A stretch of DNA of 64,000 nt, taken from assembly GCF_000235605.1 (NCBI RefSeq), contig NC_016584.1, positions 236,001-300,000 of the forward strand, written 5' to 3'. The number at the start of each line of letters is the position of its first letter. Position 1 is the stretch's first letter. A program made the translations under genes and the position numbers. Of the stretch, positions 1 through 9,937 are shown piece after piece. A model generated the notes under the pieces. It saw nothing but the letters and a program-made list of their open reading frames with translations, searched no databases and was not told the origin of the DNA. This DNA is from Desulfosporosinus orientis DSM 765. GTDB lineage: Bacteria; Bacillota; Desulfitobacteriia; Desulfitobacteriales; Desulfitobacteriaceae.

Positions 1-864
1 CCTCAAACCCGTGAACACATTCTCTTGGCTCGCCAAGTTGGTGTTCCCAGCATTGTTGTTTGGCTTAATAAAGTCGACATGGTTGATGACCCAGAACTTA
101 TCGAACTCGTTGAAATGGAACTCCGTGAACTATTAAATGACCAAGAATATGATGGTGACAATGTACCTATCATTCCCGGTTCCGGCTTAAAAGCCCTTCA
201 ATGTGGCTGTGGCAGCCGTGATTGTGAGTGGTGCGGTAAGATTTGGAACCTTATGGATGCTGTTGACTCCTATGTTCCAACTCCAGAGCGTGACACCGAC
301 AAGCCTTTCTTAATGCCAGTCGAGGATGTTTTCACGATTACTGGTCGTGGTACTGTTGCTACCGGCCGTGTTGAGCGTGGTATGGTTAAAGTCGGCGATG
401 AAGTTGAAATCGTAGGTTTACAAGACGCTGCCCGCAAAACCGTTGTAACCGGTGTAGAAATGTTCCGTAAGCTCCTTGATCAAGCTCAAGCCGGTGACAA
501 CATTGGTGCGCTTCTGCGTGGTGTTGAGCGTAAAGACATCGAGCGCGGACAAGTTTTGGCGAAATCCGGATCCATTAAACCATACACGAAGTTTACTGGT
601 GAGGTTTATGTCTTAACAAAAGAAGAGGGTGGACGTCATACTCCTTTCTTCCATAACTACCGTCCTCAGTTCTACTTCCGTACAACCGACGTTACCGGAG
701 TAATCACCCTTCCAGAGGGAACCGAAATGGTTATGCCTGGTGACCGCGTAACAATTGAAGTTGAACTTATCACTCCGATTGCTATGGAAGAAGGACTCCG
801 TTTCGCTATTCGTGAAGGCGGACGTACCGTTGGATCAGGCATCGTTGCAAAAATTGCAAAGTAA
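1..864 (+). CDS. tuf: Elongation factor Tu, 5'-truncated by the window edge
   Basis: EF-Tu carries aminoacyl-tRNA to the ribosomal A site as a GTPase. The reading frame is open from base 1, so the first roughly 120 residues, including the P-loop, lie outside the window. What remains starts at [16 protein letters not shown] and contains the NKVDMVDD (NKxD) guanine-specificity motif, then domain 2 ([14 protein letters not shown]) and domain 3, ending in VAKIAK. Oddity: between the end of the G domain and domain 2 there is a cysteine-rich insertion with Cys codons at 202, 208, 223 and 232 (pattern CxC-x4-C-x2-C), absent from E. coli EF-Tu. I believe related Peptococcaceae carry it, and it could bind a metal. 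The gene ends before a 13-bp stem hairpin. Confidence 0.97.
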   Translation, partial: PQTREHILLARQVGVPSIVVWLNKVDMVDDPELIELVEMELRELLNDQEYDGDNVPIIPGSGLKALQCGCGSRDCEWCGKIWNLMDAVDSYVPTPERDTDKPFLMPVEDVFTITGRGTVATGRVERGMVKVGDEVEIVGLQDAARKTVVTGVEMFRKLLDQAQAGDNIGALLRGVERKDIERGQVLAKSGSIKPYTKFTGEVYVLTKEEGGRHTPFFHNYRPQFYFRTTDVTGVITLPEGTEMVMPGDRVTIEVELITPIAMEEGLRFAIREGGRTVGSGIVAKIAK

Positions 865-883
865 TATAGTTAATAGTATTTAG

Positions 884-913
884 ATGACGAGAGGAAATGC
901 TTCCTCTCGTCAT
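884..913 (+). terminator. Hairpin after tuf
   Basis: A perfect 13-bp stem (884-896 with 901-913) closes a 4-nt loop 19 bases after the tuf stop. Only two T residues follow, so it may be a weak terminator or an RNA-processing or stability element separating tuf from the S10 operon. Confidence 0.55.
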
Positions 914-1068
914 TAAAGGCCTGGGACAGCAATCGTCTGGCTTCCGGCCTCTGACTTCTGTTTTCTGAATTGACGTAAAAGGTTGCCAGGCAAGTCACTC
1001 CGCTTGAACTGGGGAATTTTTACGTTTAGGACCCGTATAACGGGAATTATAAGGGGGTAAGCATTATT

Positions 1069-1374
1069 ATGAGCCAAAAAATCAGAATCCGTCTTAAAGC
1101 GTTTGACCACAAAACTCTGGATCAGTCAGCAGAACGTATTGTTGAGACTGCAAAACGGACGGGCGCACAGGTCAGCGGACCAATTCCTTTGCCGACAGAG
1201 AAGAGCATCTATACCATCTTGCGTTCTCCCCATGTTAATAAAGATTCTCGGGAGCAGTTTGAGATGCGCACTCATAAACGCCTTATTGACATTTTAGAGC
1301 CAACGTCAAAAACAGTGGATGCACTTATGCGTTTGGATTTACCGGCAGGCGTTGATATTGAAATTAAGTTGTAA
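1069..1374 (+). CDS. rpsJ: 30S ribosomal protein S10
   Basis: S10 is a component of the 30S head and, as NusE, part of the antitermination complex. The 101-aa product ([20 protein letters not shown]...VDIEIKL) matches the family over its full length. The ATG at 1069 follows an AAGGGGGT ribosome-binding site. It is the first gene of the S10 cluster but is separated from rplC by 183 bp, a larger gap than in Bacillus, holding a structured leader-like segment. The 204 bp between tuf and rpsJ show no clear promoter that I can defend. Confidence 0.97.
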   Translation: MSQKIRIRLKAFDHKTLDQSAERIVETAKRTGAQVSGPIPLPTEKSIYTILRSPHVNKDSREQFEMRTHKRLIDILEPTSKTVDALMRLDLPAGVDIEIKL

Positions 1375-1401
1375 TTGGCTATTTTTTATGTAGCAATTCT
1401 T

Positions 1402-1531
1402 TTGACTTTGTGGTAAAATATCGTTATGTGTTTGTTGCGAGAAACACCCGGTAGCGTGGAGTTGTTGCCGAGTGTTCCCGACAAGATAAAATAATATAAC
1501 GCTCTCGTGCTCTAGAATATTTCTAGTGCAC
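1402..1531 (+). promoter_or_regulatory. Structured leader-like segment between rpsJ and rplC
   Basis: This segment contains a possible weak SigA -35 (TTGACT, 1402-1407) without a convincing -10. A long hairpin lies at 1441-1478 (about 13 pairs, two mismatches, 8-nt loop) and a second at 1507-1531 (GTGC/CTAG arms with one T-T mismatch). Neither stem is followed by a U-run, so they are not ordinary terminators. The position suggests a translational or attenuation control site for the rest of the operon. This is inference; I do not recognise it as a named Rfam family. Confidence 0.4.
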
Positions 1532-1557
1532 TTCAAAGCGTTTAGGAGGTGGCATTC

Positions 1558-2187
1558 GTGTCAAAAGGAATTTTAGGTAAAAAAATTGGTATGACTCAGG
1601 TTTTTACAGATGAAGGACGTGTGGTTCCGGTTACTGTCGTCGAAGCTGGTCCTTGCCCGGTGGTTCAAAAGAAGACAGTTGCAACTGATGGCTACAATGC
1701 TATTCAGGTGGGCTTCTCAACTCTGCGTGAAGGCTTGAGCAACAAGCCTCAAAAAGGACATTTTCAAAAGGCCTCATTGAAACCGATGCGTTACATTAGA
1801 GAGTTCCGAGTAGAAGATGTTGAGAGCTATGAGATTGGTCAGGAAATAAAAGTGGACCTATTCTCGGTTGGCGACAAAGTCGATGTTGTCGGCAAGTCAA
1901 AGGGTAAAGGCTTTGAAGGCATGATTAAGCGCAATGGTGCCAGCCGTGGACCTATGGCGCACGGATCTAAATATCACCGCCGTTCAGGTTCCCTTGGCGC
2001 GAAAGGCCCGGCACGAGTATTTAAAGGTCGTGTTCTGCCAGGACGTATGGGCGGTAATCGTGTAACAGTACAAAACCTGGAGGTTGTCCGGGTTGATGCA
2101 GATAAAAACCTGATCTTGATTAAAGGGGCTGTCCCTGGAGCGAATAAGTCATTGCTCATTCTGAAGCCTTCTGTCAAGGCGAAGTAA
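1558..2187 (+). CDS. rplC: 50S ribosomal protein L3
   Basis: L3 is an early-assembly protein near the peptidyl-transferase centre. The 209-aa product starts [16 protein letters not shown] and contains the family's central loop around [14 protein letters not shown] chose GTG 1558 because AGGAGGTGG (1544-1552) is correctly spaced for it; an in-frame GTG at 1549 lies inside that ribosome-binding site. Next gene is rplD, 23 bp downstream. Confidence 0.96.
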   Translation: MSKGILGKKIGMTQVFTDEGRVVPVTVVEAGPCPVVQKKTVATDGYNAIQVGFSTLREGLSNKPQKGHFQKASLKPMRYIREFRVEDVESYEIGQEIKVDLFSVGDKVDVVGKSKGKGFEGMIKRNGASRGPMAHGSKYHRRSGSLGAKGPARVFKGRVLPGRMGGNRVTVQNLEVVRVDADKNLILIKGAVPGANKSLLILKPSVKAK

Positions 2188-2210
2188 CACGGAGAAAGGA
2201 GGAATAAGCA

Positions 2211-2834
2211 ATGCCGAAAGTTCAAGTATTAAATATGGAAGGCGCAGCTGTTGGGGAAATTGAACTCAATGAAGACGTATTTGGTATTACTCCAAATGTC
2301 CATGTTCTGCACTCAGCTGTTGTTTCACAATTAGCGGGAGAAAGACGCGGAACCCAGTCTGCCTTGTTGCGCGGCGAAGTGCGCGGGGGTGGACGTAAAC
2401 CTTGGCGTCAAAAAGGAACAGGCCGTGCCCGTTCTGGGAGCTCGCGTTCTCCGTTATGGAAGGGCGGCGGAGTGATTTTTGCTCCAAAACCACGTAAATA
2501 TGGTTTCAAATTGCCTAAAAAAGTTCGTCGTTTGGCTTTATATTCAGCACTCTCTTCAAAAGTGATTGATCAACAGCTGATTGTTCTTGATGCATTGAGT
2601 CTCAGTGAGGCAAAAACACGAGAAATGGTGAAAGTTCTCAAGGCTCTTCATGTTGAAAAGAAGGCTATGATCGTAATGGATGAAGTAGACGAGGCAGTGC
2701 TTCGTTCTGCACGTAATATTGAGGGCGTTAAAGCGATGGATGTCGCAGGAATGAATGTTTTCGACTTGCTGAATCACGATACCCTGGTGATGACAAAAGC
2801 AGCTGTAACTAAAGCAGAGGAGGTGTTAGCGTAA
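2211..2834 (+). CDS. rplD: 50S ribosomal protein L4
   Basis: L4 is a 23S rRNA-binding protein lining the exit tunnel and, in enterobacteria, an autogenous regulator of the S10 operon. The 207-aa product has the characteristic extended loop [21 protein letters not shown] (about residues 62-82). The start is supported by GAAAGGAGG about 10 nt upstream. The last base of its TAA is the first base of the rplW ATG, so the two are translationally coupled. Confidence 0.97.
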   Translation: MPKVQVLNMEGAAVGEIELNEDVFGITPNVHVLHSAVVSQLAGERRGTQSALLRGEVRGGGRKPWRQKGTGRARSGSSRSPLWKGGGVIFAPKPRKYGFKLPKKVRRLALYSALSSKVIDQQLIVLDALSLSEAKTREMVKVLKALHVEKKAMIVMDEVDEAVLRSARNIEGVKAMDVAGMNVFDLLNHDTLVMTKAAVTKAEEVLA

Positions 2835-3121
2835 TGCGCGACGCACGAGATGTCCTCAAAAGCCCGGTAATATCTGAGAAGTCCGTAGGACTTGTCGAAG
2901 AAAATAAGTACACCTTCTGGGTAGACCCTGCTGCGAATAAAATCGAAATCAGGGCTGCGGTAGAAAAAATGTTTAAAGTAACTGTTGTTGACGTCCGTAC
3001 ATTGACTGTTAAAGGAAAGATGAAACGGGTCGGAAGATATCAAGGTAAAACACCTGACCGCAAAAAAGCGATTGCTACGCTTAAAGCTGGAGATAAGATT
3101 GATAATTTCGCGGGTCTATAA
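2834..3121 (+). CDS. rplW: 50S ribosomal protein L23
   Basis: L23 sits at the tunnel exit and docks trigger factor and SRP. The 95-aa product begins [20 protein letters not shown], typical of the family, and keeps the basic KMKRVGRYQGKTPDRKKA loop. It overlaps the rplD stop by one base, with the ribosome-binding site AGAGGAGG inside the rplD end. Confidence 0.97.
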   Translation: MRDARDVLKSPVISEKSVGLVEENKYTFWVDPAANKIEIRAAVEKMFKVTVVDVRTLTVKGKMKRVGRYQGKTPDRKKAIATLKAGDKIDNFAGL

Positions 3122-3154
3122 ACAGCTTGAAGCAAAGGAGGATAATGAAGACCT

Positions 3155-3982
3155 ATGGCAATAAAGACGTTTAAACCAACCTCTCCAAGCCGCCGGAACA
3201 TGACTGTTTCGTCGTTTGAAGAGATTACCAGAACTGAACCCGAACGCAGCCTGGTCAAGAGCCTGACTAAAAAGGCTGGCCGCAACAACGATGGTCGGTT
3301 GAGTGTGCGTCACAAAGGCGGCGGACACAAACGCAAATACCGCATCATTGATTTTAAGCGCAATAAAGATGGAGTGCCAGCTCGGGTTGCAAGCATTGAA
3401 TATGATCCCAACCGTTCTGCAAATATTGCTTTGCTCTATTATAAAGACGGTTATAAATCCTATATATTAGCACCTAATGGTTTACAAGTTGATCAGATGG
3501 TTGTATCAGGTCCGGATGTGGATATCAAGGTAGGAAACGCACTTCCTCTTCAAAATATTCCTGTCGGTACACTGCTTCACAACATCGAGATGAAGCCAGG
3601 CAAAGGCGGCCAGCTGGTTCGTGCTGCTGGTCAATCAGCTCAGCTTATGGCTAAAGAAGGATCCTACGCAACACTAAGACTTCCATCTGGTGAAATGCGG
3701 ATGATTCGCATTGAGTGCCGAGCGACTATTGGAGAAGTAGGCAATCTTGATCATGAAAACATTAGCATCGGAAAGGCCGGAAGATCACGTTGGCTGGGCA
3801 TCCGTCCCACAGTACGCGGTTCAGTTATGAACCCAGTGGATCACCCTCACGGTGGTGGAGAAGGCCGTAACTCTATTGGTCGCAACCCGTGTACTCCATG
3901 GGGCAAACCTGCACTTGGAGCAAAAACTCGGAAGAAGAAAAATCCGTCGAATCGCTTTATTGTGAAGCGGCGCAGTAAGTAG
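3155..3982 (+). CDS. rplB: 50S ribosomal protein L2
   Basis: L2 is needed for subunit association and peptidyl-transferase centre assembly. The 275-aa product has the usual length, the N-terminal [15 protein letters not shown], and the conserved C-terminal [14 protein letters not shown] with the invariant His. The ribosome-binding site AAAGGAGG precedes the ATG; a nearer ATG at 3145 is out of frame. Confidence 0.98.
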   Translation: MAIKTFKPTSPSRRNMTVSSFEEITRTEPERSLVKSLTKKAGRNNDGRLSVRHKGGGHKRKYRIIDFKRNKDGVPARVASIEYDPNRSANIALLYYKDGYKSYILAPNGLQVDQMVVSGPDVDIKVGNALPLQNIPVGTLLHNIEMKPGKGGQLVRAAGQSAQLMAKEGSYATLRLPSGEMRMIRIECRATIGEVGNLDHENISIGKAGRSRWLGIRPTVRGSVMNPVDHPHGGGEGRNSIGRNPCTPWGKPALGAKTRKKKNPSNRFIVKRRSK

Positions 3983-4000
3983 TCGAAAGGAGGCCCATAA

Positions 4001-4282
4001 ATGAGCAGATCTCTGAAAAAAGGACCTTTCGTCGAAGCTCGTTTACTCGTACGTGTAGAAGCCATGAATGCATCCGGTGATAAACGTGTTATTAAGACGT
4101 GGTCCAGACGCTCAACAATTTTCCCGCAAATGGTTGGACTCACCATTGCGGTTCATGATGGACGAAAACATGTTCCGGTCTATGTAACTGAAGACATGGT
4201 CGGGCATAAACTCGGAGAGTTTTCGCCTACCCGCACCTATAAAGGCCATGCTGGCAGTGAAAAATCCAGCGGCTTACGATAA
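4001..4282 (+). CDS. rpsS: 30S ribosomal protein S19
   Basis: S19 lies in the 30S head beside S13 and contacts the A-site tRNA region. The 93-aa product [15 protein letters not shown]... is full length and keeps the [15 protein letters not shown] signature. A strong AAAGGAGG precedes the ATG. Confidence 0.97.
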   Translation: MSRSLKKGPFVEARLLVRVEAMNASGDKRVIKTWSRRSTIFPQMVGLTIAVHDGRKHVPVYVTEDMVGHKLGEFSPTRTYKGHAGSEKSSGLR

Positions 4283-4303
4283 TTCGAGAGGAGGTTGAAG
4301 CAC

Positions 4304-4645
4304 ATGCAAGCAAAAGCAGTGGCAAAATATGTACGTATCTCTCCTCGTAAGGTGCGCCAGGTCGTTAATTTGATCCGCGGCAAAAAGGTCAGTGATGCGT
4401 TCGCAATCCTTCAGTTTACCCCCAACGGATCCACTGTCGATGTAACTAAGGTACTGAAGTCTGCAGTCGCAAATGCAGGACATAACTATGATATGAATGT
4501 TGATGATCTGTATGTAACTGAAATATGTGTCGATCAAGGACCGACTTTAAAACGCATCAAGCCTCGAGCTATGGGACGTGCTGACCAAATCCGGAAACGG
4601 ACGAGTCACATTACTGTGGTTGTAGGCGAGAAGAAGGAGGGCTAA
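4304..4645 (+). CDS. rplV: 50S ribosomal protein L22
   Basis: L22 extends a beta-hairpin into the peptide exit tunnel. The 113-aa product begins [23 protein letters not shown] 4304 follows GAGAGGAGG; an in-frame TTG at 4295 sits inside that site and is rejected. The hairpin sequence [18 protein letters not shown] is intact. Only 3 bp separate it from rpsC. Confidence 0.97.
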   Translation: MQAKAVAKYVRISPRKVRQVVNLIRGKKVSDAFAILQFTPNGSTVDVTKVLKSAVANAGHNYDMNVDDLYVTEICVDQGPTLKRIKPRAMGRADQIRKRTSHITVVVGEKKEG

Positions 4646-4648
4646 ACT

Positions 4649-5311
4649 GTGGGTCAAAAGGTTAATCCCAAAGGTCTCCGCGTCGGAATTATCCGGGACT
4701 GGGAAAGCCGATGGTATGCAGACAAAAACTACATGGAACTTCTTCATGAAGATCTGAAGATCCGTGAGTTTGTAAAAAATAAGCTTAAACAAGCAGGTTG
4801 TCCGAAGGTTGAAATTGAACGGGCAGCGAGCCGTATTAAAGTATCAGTCTATGCAGCAAAACCGGGAATTGTCATTGGACGTGGCGGCGCTGAAGTTGAA
4901 AACCTGCGTAAACAGCTTGAAGCCATAACCGGCAAGCAAGTCGCTGTCAATATCGTAGAAATTAAGAAGCCTGAGCTTGACGCCCAATTGGTTTCAGAAA
5001 ACATTGCACTACAGCTTGAAAAGCGCGTATCCTTCCGCAGGGCCATGAAACAGACTGTTGGCCGTACAATGAGGCAGGGTGCACAAGGTATTAAGATTCA
5101 ATGCAGCGGTCGTCTGGCTGGAGCCGAAATTGCCCGAACCGAATGGTATCATGAAGGAAAAGTACCCCTTCACACCCTGCGTGCGGATATTGAGTACGGA
5201 TTTGCTGAAGCAAATACCACGTATGGAAAAATTGGTATCAAGGTTTGGATTTATAAAGGTGAGGTTCTTCCCGCCAAGAAAGTCGTCGCTCAGGTGGAAG
5301 GAGGAAACTAA
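4649..5311 (+). CDS. rpsC: 30S ribosomal protein S3
   Basis: S3 forms part of the mRNA entry channel. The 220-aa product starts at GTG ([20 protein letters not shown]), contains the KH domain motif [16 protein letters not shown] (about residues 76-91), and ends with the S3-C domain ([19 protein letters not shown]). A GAAGGAGGG site precedes the start. Its TAA directly abuts the rplP ATG. Confidence 0.97.
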   Translation: MGQKVNPKGLRVGIIRDWESRWYADKNYMELLHEDLKIREFVKNKLKQAGCPKVEIERAASRIKVSVYAAKPGIVIGRGGAEVENLRKQLEAITGKQVAVNIVEIKKPELDAQLVSENIALQLEKRVSFRRAMKQTVGRTMRQGAQGIKIQCSGRLAGAEIARTEWYHEGKVPLHTLRADIEYGFAEANTTYGKIGIKVWIYKGEVLPAKKVVAQVEGGN

Positions 5312-5749
5312 ATGTTAGTCCCAACCAGAGTGAAACATCGGAAACAACATCGTGGCCGTTTAACCGGTAAGGCTACGAGAGGCAATAAAGTAACTTTTGG
5401 TGAATTCGGCCTTATGGCATTAGAAGCCGGCTGGATTACAAATCGTCAAATCGAGGCAGCTCGTATTGCTATGACCCGTTACATTAAGCGTGGTGGTCAA
5501 GTTTGGATTAAGATTTTCCCTGATAAGCCTATTACTGCAAAGCCTGCTGAGACCCGTATGGGTAGTGGTAAAGGTTCGCCGGAGTATTGGGTAGCTGTTG
5601 TTAAGCCTGGTCGTGTAATGTTTGAACTAAACGGCGTAACAGAGGAACAAGCTCGCGAGGCCCTGCGTCTGGCAATGCATAAGCTCCCTGTTAAATGTAA
5701 GTTCGTTACCCGTGCAGAGCAAGAAGGAGGTGACGCAAATGAAAACTAA
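5312..5749 (+). CDS. rplP: 50S ribosomal protein L16
   Basis: L16 contacts the A-site tRNA elbow. The 145-aa product [16 protein letters not shown]... keeps the conserved [12 protein letters not shown] segment. It starts right after the rpsC stop, with GGAAGGAGG inside the rpsC end. Its last 11 bases overlap the start of rpmC in another frame. Confidence 0.97.
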   Translation: MLVPTRVKHRKQHRGRLTGKATRGNKVTFGEFGLMALEAGWITNRQIEAARIAMTRYIKRGGQVWIKIFPDKPITAKPAETRMGSGKGSPEYWVAVVKPGRVMFELNGVTEEQAREALRLAMHKLPVKCKFVTRAEQEGGDANEN

Positions 5750-5942
5750 GGATTTCCGTGATTTGACTGATGAAGAAGTGCTGAAGGAAATCGACGAGTT
5801 CAAAACAGAACTGTTTAATTTGCGTTTCCAGTTGGCAACAGGGCAATTAGACAATCCTATGAGAATTCGTGAGGTTCGCAAAGGAATTGCCCGCGGTAAA
5901 ACAATTCTACGAGAGCGCGAGTTAAAGATTGAACGTGCCTAA
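5739..5942 (+). CDS. rpmC: 50S ribosomal protein L29
   Basis: L29 is a small two-helix protein at the tunnel exit. The 67-aa product begins [21 protein letters not shown] 5739 is placed by AGAAGGAGGTG; a GTG further upstream at 5712 would add an atypical tail. It overlaps rplP by 11 bases, implying coupled translation. Confidence 0.96.
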   Translation: MKTKDFRDLTDEEVLKEIDEFKTELFNLRFQLATGQLDNPMRIREVRKGIARGKTILRERELKIERA

Positions 5943-5965
5943 GATGAGAAAGGAGGCATTTTAAC

Positions 5966-6226
5966 GTGGAAAGAGCCCAACGTAAGGTTCGTCAAGGCAA
6001 AGTTGTCAGCGACAAAATGGATAAAACTGTCGTTGTTTCAGTAGAAATCACCGAGAGTCATCCTATTTACAAAAAATCCATTACTCATACCAAAAAATAT
6101 AAGGCTCATGACGAAAACAATGATGCCCACATCGGGGACACTGTTGTAATCATGGAAACTCGCCACTTAAGTAAAGATAAGTGTTGGCGCGTTGTTGAAG
6201 TTACGGAGAGAGCCATTGCTCTCTAA
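5966..6226 (+). CDS. rpsQ: 30S ribosomal protein S17
   Basis: S17 is a primary 16S rRNA-binding protein with an OB fold. The 86-aa product starts at GTG ([21 protein letters not shown]) and ends [14 protein letters not shown], as usual for the family. A GAAAGGAGG site lies upstream. Confidence 0.97.
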   Translation: MERAQRKVRQGKVVSDKMDKTVVVSVEITESHPIYKKSITHTKKYKAHDENNDAHIGDTVVIMETRHLSKDKCWRVVEVTERAIAL

Positions 6227-6260
6227 GTCTTGATATTTAGTTCGGAAGGGGGTCAATGAA

Positions 6261-6626
6261 ATGATCCAGGTACAAACTAGGCTAAGGGTTGGTGACAACT
6301 CAGGCGCTAAAGAGTTAATGTGTATTCGTGTGCTCGGCGGATCAATGCGTCGCTATGCAACGATTGGCGATATTATAGTTGCTTCTGTTAAACAAGCAAC
6401 GCCAGGGGGCGTTGTCAAAAAGGGAGACGTAGTTAAGGCTGTCGTCGTCAGAACCAAGAAAGAAATTAGGCGCAGCGACGGATCTTATATACGGTTTAGT
6501 GAAAACGCAGCAGTTCTCATTAAAGACGATAAGAGTCCTCGCGGAACACGTATTTTCGGACCAGTTGCCCGCGAGCTGCGTGATAACTACATGAAAATTA
6601 TTTCCTTAGCACCGGAAGTTATCTAA
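6261..6626 (+). CDS. rplN: 50S ribosomal protein L14
   Basis: L14 contributes to intersubunit bridges with 16S rRNA. The 121-aa product [19 protein letters not shown]... matches the family over its length, with the central [17 protein letters not shown] strand. The site GGAAGGGGGT precedes the ATG. Confidence 0.97.
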   Translation: MIQVQTRLRVGDNSGAKELMCIRVLGGSMRRYATIGDIIVASVKQATPGGVVKKGDVVKAVVVRTKKEIRRSDGSYIRFSENAAVLIKDDKSPRGTRIFGPVARELRDNYMKIISLAPEVI

Positions 6627-6653
6627 GACCCATGATGGGTGGAGGTGAAGAAA

Positions 6654-7007
6654 GTGGCTGCTACTAAGCACAAGGTACAACCTAAAAAGATGCACGTTAG
6701 AAAAGGTGACTTTGTCATGATCATCAGTGGCAAAGATGCTGGTAAAAAGGGCAAGATTATTGAGGTGATTCCTAAGAAAGGCCGTGTTGTTGTAGAGAAG
6801 GCTAATATGGTTAAACGTCATACCAAACCTTCGCAAAGCATGCCTCAAGGCGGTATCGTTCAAAAGGAAGCTCCCCTGGCTAGTTCTAACGTTATGTTAT
6901 ACTGCCAAGAGTGTAAATCTGTTACCCGCGTAAGCTATAAGGTGACAGAAGACGGCAAATACCGAGTTTGCAAGCATTGCGGCGTGAATCTGCCGGATAA
7001 ACACTAA
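6654..7007 (+). CDS. rplX: 50S ribosomal protein L24
   Basis: L24 initiates 50S assembly. The 117-aa product has a KOW domain (KGDFVMIISGKDAGKKGKI) and a C-terminal zinc-ribbon-like tail with two CxxC pairs (YCQEC and CKHCG), a form common in many bacteria. GTG 6654 is chosen because GGAGGTG is well spaced; an in-frame GTG at 6639 overlaps that site. Confidence 0.95.
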   Translation: MAATKHKVQPKKMHVRKGDFVMIISGKDAGKKGKIIEVIPKKGRVVVEKANMVKRHTKPSQSMPQGGIVQKEAPLASSNVMLYCQECKSVTRVSYKVTEDGKYRVCKHCGVNLPDKH

Positions 7008-7027
7008 TCGCGAAAGGAGGAACCTGA

Positions 7028-7567
7028 GTGGCTCGTCTGTATGATAGATACCAAAATGAAATAGCTCCTGCTTTGCAGCAGAAGTTTGCTTATAAAAATG
7101 TAATGCAAATTCCCAAAGTTGAAAAAGTTGTGATCAATATGGGTGTCGGCGAAGCGGTTCAAAACTCCAAAGCGATTGATTCCGCTGTTGGAGACCTTAT
7201 GAAGATCGCCGGACAAAAGCCGATTGTTACACGAGCAAAAAAATCCATTGCAGCCTTTAAACTTCGTGCAGGAATGCCCATCGGCTGTAAAGTAACACTG
7301 CGCGGAGAGCGTATGTACGAATTTATGGATCGTCTCTTAAATGTGGCTTTACCTCGTGTTCGCGATTTTCGCGGTATTTCAGGTAAGGCGTTTGATGGAC
7401 GCGGAAATTATACCTTAGGAATCAAGGAGCAGCTGATCTTCCCTGAAATCGATTACGATAAGATCGATAAGCTCCGCGGAATGGATGTAGTTTTTGTAAC
7501 GACGGCAAAAACCGATGAAGAAGCGCGAGAGCTGCTTCGTGGCTTCGGAATGCCATATCGTGATTAG
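7028..7567 (+). CDS. rplE: 50S ribosomal protein L5
   Basis: L5 binds 5S rRNA and contacts P-site tRNA. The 179-aa product starts at GTG ([20 protein letters not shown]) and carries the signature [17 protein letters not shown] and the C-terminal [28 protein letters not shown] lies 8 nt upstream. Confidence 0.97.
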   Translation: MARLYDRYQNEIAPALQQKFAYKNVMQIPKVEKVVINMGVGEAVQNSKAIDSAVGDLMKIAGQKPIVTRAKKSIAAFKLRAGMPIGCKVTLRGERMYEFMDRLLNVALPRVRDFRGISGKAFDGRGNYTLGIKEQLIFPEIDYDKIDKLRGMDVVFVTTAKTDEEARELLRGFGMPYRD

Positions 7568-7587
7568 AGAAAAGGAGGTTCAAGAAC

Positions 7588-7773
7588 GTGGCTAAGACAT
7601 CAATGGTTGTCCGCCAAAATCGTGGACAAAAATTCGCAGTGCGTTCGCATAACCGTTGCAAGCTTTGTGGACGTCCCCATGCTTACATGCGGAAATTCGG
7701 AATTTGCCGGATCTGTTTCCGGGAGTTAGCTCACAAAGGGGAACTTCCTGGAGTCACGAAGGCCAGTTGGTAA
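7588..7773 (+). CDS. rpsZ: 30S ribosomal protein S14, zinc-binding (type Z) form
   Basis: S14 completes the 30S head. This is the short 61-aa zinc-containing version, with ligands C24, C27, C40 and C43 (CKLC and CRIC), rather than the longer zinc-free paralog made under zinc starvation. GTG start with an AAAGGAGG site. Confidence 0.97.
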   Translation: MAKTSMVVRQNRGQKFAVRSHNRCKLCGRPHAYMRKFGICRICFRELAHKGELPGVTKASW

Positions 7774-7801
7774 AACATTGTAAGGAAGGGGGACGACTGA
7801 A

Positions 7802-8200
7802 GTGTCTATGTCAGATCCGATAGCAGATTTTTTAACTCGTATCCGTAATGCTGGTATGGTATATCATGATAAAGTTGAAGTGCCGGCTTCTCGTACAAAA
7901 AGAGAGATTGCTGAGCTGCTTAAAGCAGAAGGATACATTAAAGATGTAGAATATATTGCTGATGACAAACAAGGTGTCATTCGGATGTATTTGAAATACG
8001 GTCCAAACCGTGAGCGTGTTATTACCGGTCTAAAACGGATAAGCCGTCCGGGTCTTCGTGTTTATGCGAAGAAAGATGAGCTGCCAAAAGTCCTTGGCGG
8101 ACTAGGAATCGCAGTGATTTCAACATCTAAGGGGATAATGACAGATAAAAGAGCTCGAAAAGAAGGGCTTGGAGGAGAAGTAATCTCCTATATTTGGTAA
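7802..8200 (+). CDS. rpsH: 30S ribosomal protein S8
   Basis: S8 binds helix 21 of 16S rRNA and regulates the spc operon in E. coli. The 132-aa product [20 protein letters not shown] ends at VISYIW, typical for S8. GTG 7802 has better spacing to GGAAGGGGG than the ATG at 7808. Confidence 0.96.
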   Translation: MSMSDPIADFLTRIRNAGMVYHDKVEVPASRTKREIAELLKAEGYIKDVEYIADDKQGVIRMYLKYGPNRERVITGLKRISRPGLRVYAKKDELPKVLGGLGIAVISTSKGIMTDKRARKEGLGGEVISYIW

Positions 8201-8223
8201 TTTTAGCAACGGAGGTGCAGTGA

Positions 8224-8778
8224 ATGTCCAGAATTGGCAAGCGCCCCATTGGTATCCCCAGTGGCGTGGACTTCAAAATAGAGAATAACGTTGTTACCGT
8301 TAAGGGCCCTAAGGGGACCTTAACAAGAGAAATTCATTCGTTAATGAACATTTCAGTAGAAAACTCACAAATTCTTGTTACTCGGCCGGATGATCAACCC
8401 TTAAGCCGTTCCCTGCATGGACTGACCCGCACGCTGATCGCTAATATGGTCGAGGGCGTGACCAATGGATTCACCAAAGGGCTGGATATGGTTGGGGTTG
8501 GATATCGTGCGGCCAAACAAGGCAATAAGCTGGTTTTAACCGTAGGGAAATCACACCCAGTTGAACTTACTCCTTTTGAAGGGGTTGACTTTGAAGTCCC
8601 GGCTCCCAATAAGATCTTAATTAAAGGGATGGATAAGGAACTCGTTGGTGCTTTTGCTGCTGTTGTTCGCTCAGAACGACTCCCTGAACCTTACAAAGGC
8701 AAAGGTATTAAATACGAAGGCGAAGTTATCCGCCGCAAGGTCGGTAAAACTGGCGGTAAAAAAGGCGGTAAGAAGTAA
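8224..8778 (+). CDS. rplF: 50S ribosomal protein L6
   Basis: L6 lies near the GTPase-associated centre and contacts the sarcin-ricin loop. The 184-aa product [15 protein letters not shown]... has two L6 domains and the C-terminal signature [19 protein letters not shown], followed by a Gly/Lys-rich tail. Site ACGGAGGTG. Confidence 0.97.
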   Translation: MSRIGKRPIGIPSGVDFKIENNVVTVKGPKGTLTREIHSLMNISVENSQILVTRPDDQPLSRSLHGLTRTLIANMVEGVTNGFTKGLDMVGVGYRAAKQGNKLVLTVGKSHPVELTPFEGVDFEVPAPNKILIKGMDKELVGAFAAVVRSERLPEPYKGKGIKYEGEVIRRKVGKTGGKKGGKK

Positions 8779-8827
8779 ATAGGCAAGGGCCAAATCTCTT
8801 GCCAATCGTGAAAGGAGTGTGTTCTCT

Positions 8828-9196
8828 TTGATTAAGCGTATTGATCGCAAGGCTGTTCGCTTGAAAAAGCATAAAAGCATACGCAAGAATGTTGTCGGAG
8901 TTGCCGAGCGCCCACGTTTGGCTGTGTTTCGGAGCTTGAACCATATCTATGCTCAAGTAATTGATGACCAGCATGGCGTTACACTTGCTGCTGCTTCATC
9001 CCTTGATCCAGAATTCAAAGCCGCAGAATTGTCCGGTGGAAATATTGCCGGAGCTCAGAAGGTTGGAGAACTGGTTGCAAAAAAGGCCTTAGATAAAGGA
9101 ATTAAGCAAGTAGTATTCGATCGTGGAGGAAATCTCTATCACGGCCGAATCTCAGCATTAGCGGAATCAGCGCGGGAAGCTGGACTCAGCTTCTAA
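8828..9196 (+). CDS. rplR: 50S ribosomal protein L18
   Basis: L18 carries 5S rRNA into the 50S subunit with L5. I use TTG 8828 ([20 protein letters not shown], 122 aa) because AAAGGAG at 8811-8817 is about 10 nt upstream; the in-frame GTG at 8819 would sit 1 nt from that site. The C-terminal [24 protein letters not shown] is conserved. Confidence 0.95.
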   Translation: MIKRIDRKAVRLKKHKSIRKNVVGVAERPRLAVFRSLNHIYAQVIDDQHGVTLAAASSLDPEFKAAELSGGNIAGAQKVGELVAKKALDKGIKQVVFDRGGNLYHGRISALAESAREAGLSF

Positions 9197-9222
9197 GCTT
9201 GGGTAAAGGAGGTATTTTCAAA

Positions 9223-9723
9223 TTGGCGAAGTTCGAAGCTAATAAATCAGATATGATTGAAAAGGTTGTTCATATCGCCCGTGTGGCCAAGGTTGTAAAA
9301 GGCGGACGCCGCTTCAGCTTTAGCGCTCTGGTCGTAGTCGGAGACGGCAACGGTCGTGTTGGCGCTGGATTAGGAAAAGCTGGAGAAGTGCCCGAGGCAA
9401 TTCGCAAAGGAATTGAAGATGCGAAGAAGAACCTTATTAGTGTTCCTATGCACGGAGCTACAATTACTCATCCCATTATTGGAATCTTCGGTGCAGGACA
9501 AGTTCTTTTAAAGCCTGCTGCCAAAGGAACCGGAGTTATTGCAGGAGGAGCTGTTCGTGCAGTACTTGAAGTTGCCGGAGTCCATGACATCTTAGCAAAG
9601 TCATTAGGTTCGGCTAACGCGCATAATATGGTAAATGCAACGATGGAAGCCTTAAAATCTCTCAAACGTCCTGAAGAGATTGCTAAACTCCGAGGTAAGA
9701 CCGTAGCGGAAGTTCTAGGTTAA
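9223..9723 (+). CDS. rpsE: 30S ribosomal protein S5
   Basis: S5 affects decoding fidelity and lines the mRNA entry channel. The 166-aa product starts at TTG ([20 protein letters not shown]) with AAAGGAGGT 9 nt upstream; an earlier in-frame TTG at 9199 precedes the site. The S5 double-stranded-RNA fold motif [21 protein letters not shown] is present. Confidence 0.95.
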   Translation: MAKFEANKSDMIEKVVHIARVAKVVKGGRRFSFSALVVVGDGNGRVGAGLGKAGEVPEAIRKGIEDAKKNLISVPMHGATITHPIIGIFGAGQVLLKPAAKGTGVIAGGAVRAVLEVAGVHDILAKSLGSANAHNMVNATMEALKSLKRPEEIAKLRGKTVAEVLG

Positions 9724-9735
9724 GGAGGGGCGATC

Positions 9736-9918
9736 ATGAAAATTAAAGTGACTCTGACAAAGAGCCCGATCGGTTATTCAAAAGCACAGCATAAAGTGTT
9801 ACAGGCACTTGGCTTAGGAAAAGTCGGTTCAAGTGCAGTTCATGAAGACAGTCCTGGTATTCTGGGAATGGTTCATAAATGCATGCATTTGGTTACGGTA
9901 GAAAAACTAGCTCAATAG
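9736..9918 (+). CDS. rpmD: 50S ribosomal protein L30
   Basis: L30 is a small protein on the 50S periphery. The 60-aa product [20 protein letters not shown] is full length. The site TTAAGGAGGGG overlaps the rpsE stop region, so translation is probably coupled. Confidence 0.96.
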   Translation: MKIKVTLTKSPIGYSKAQHKVLQALGLGKVGSSAVHEDSPGILGMVHKCMHLVTVEKLAQ

Positions 9919-9937
9919 AAGGAGGTGTATGGCAAGC

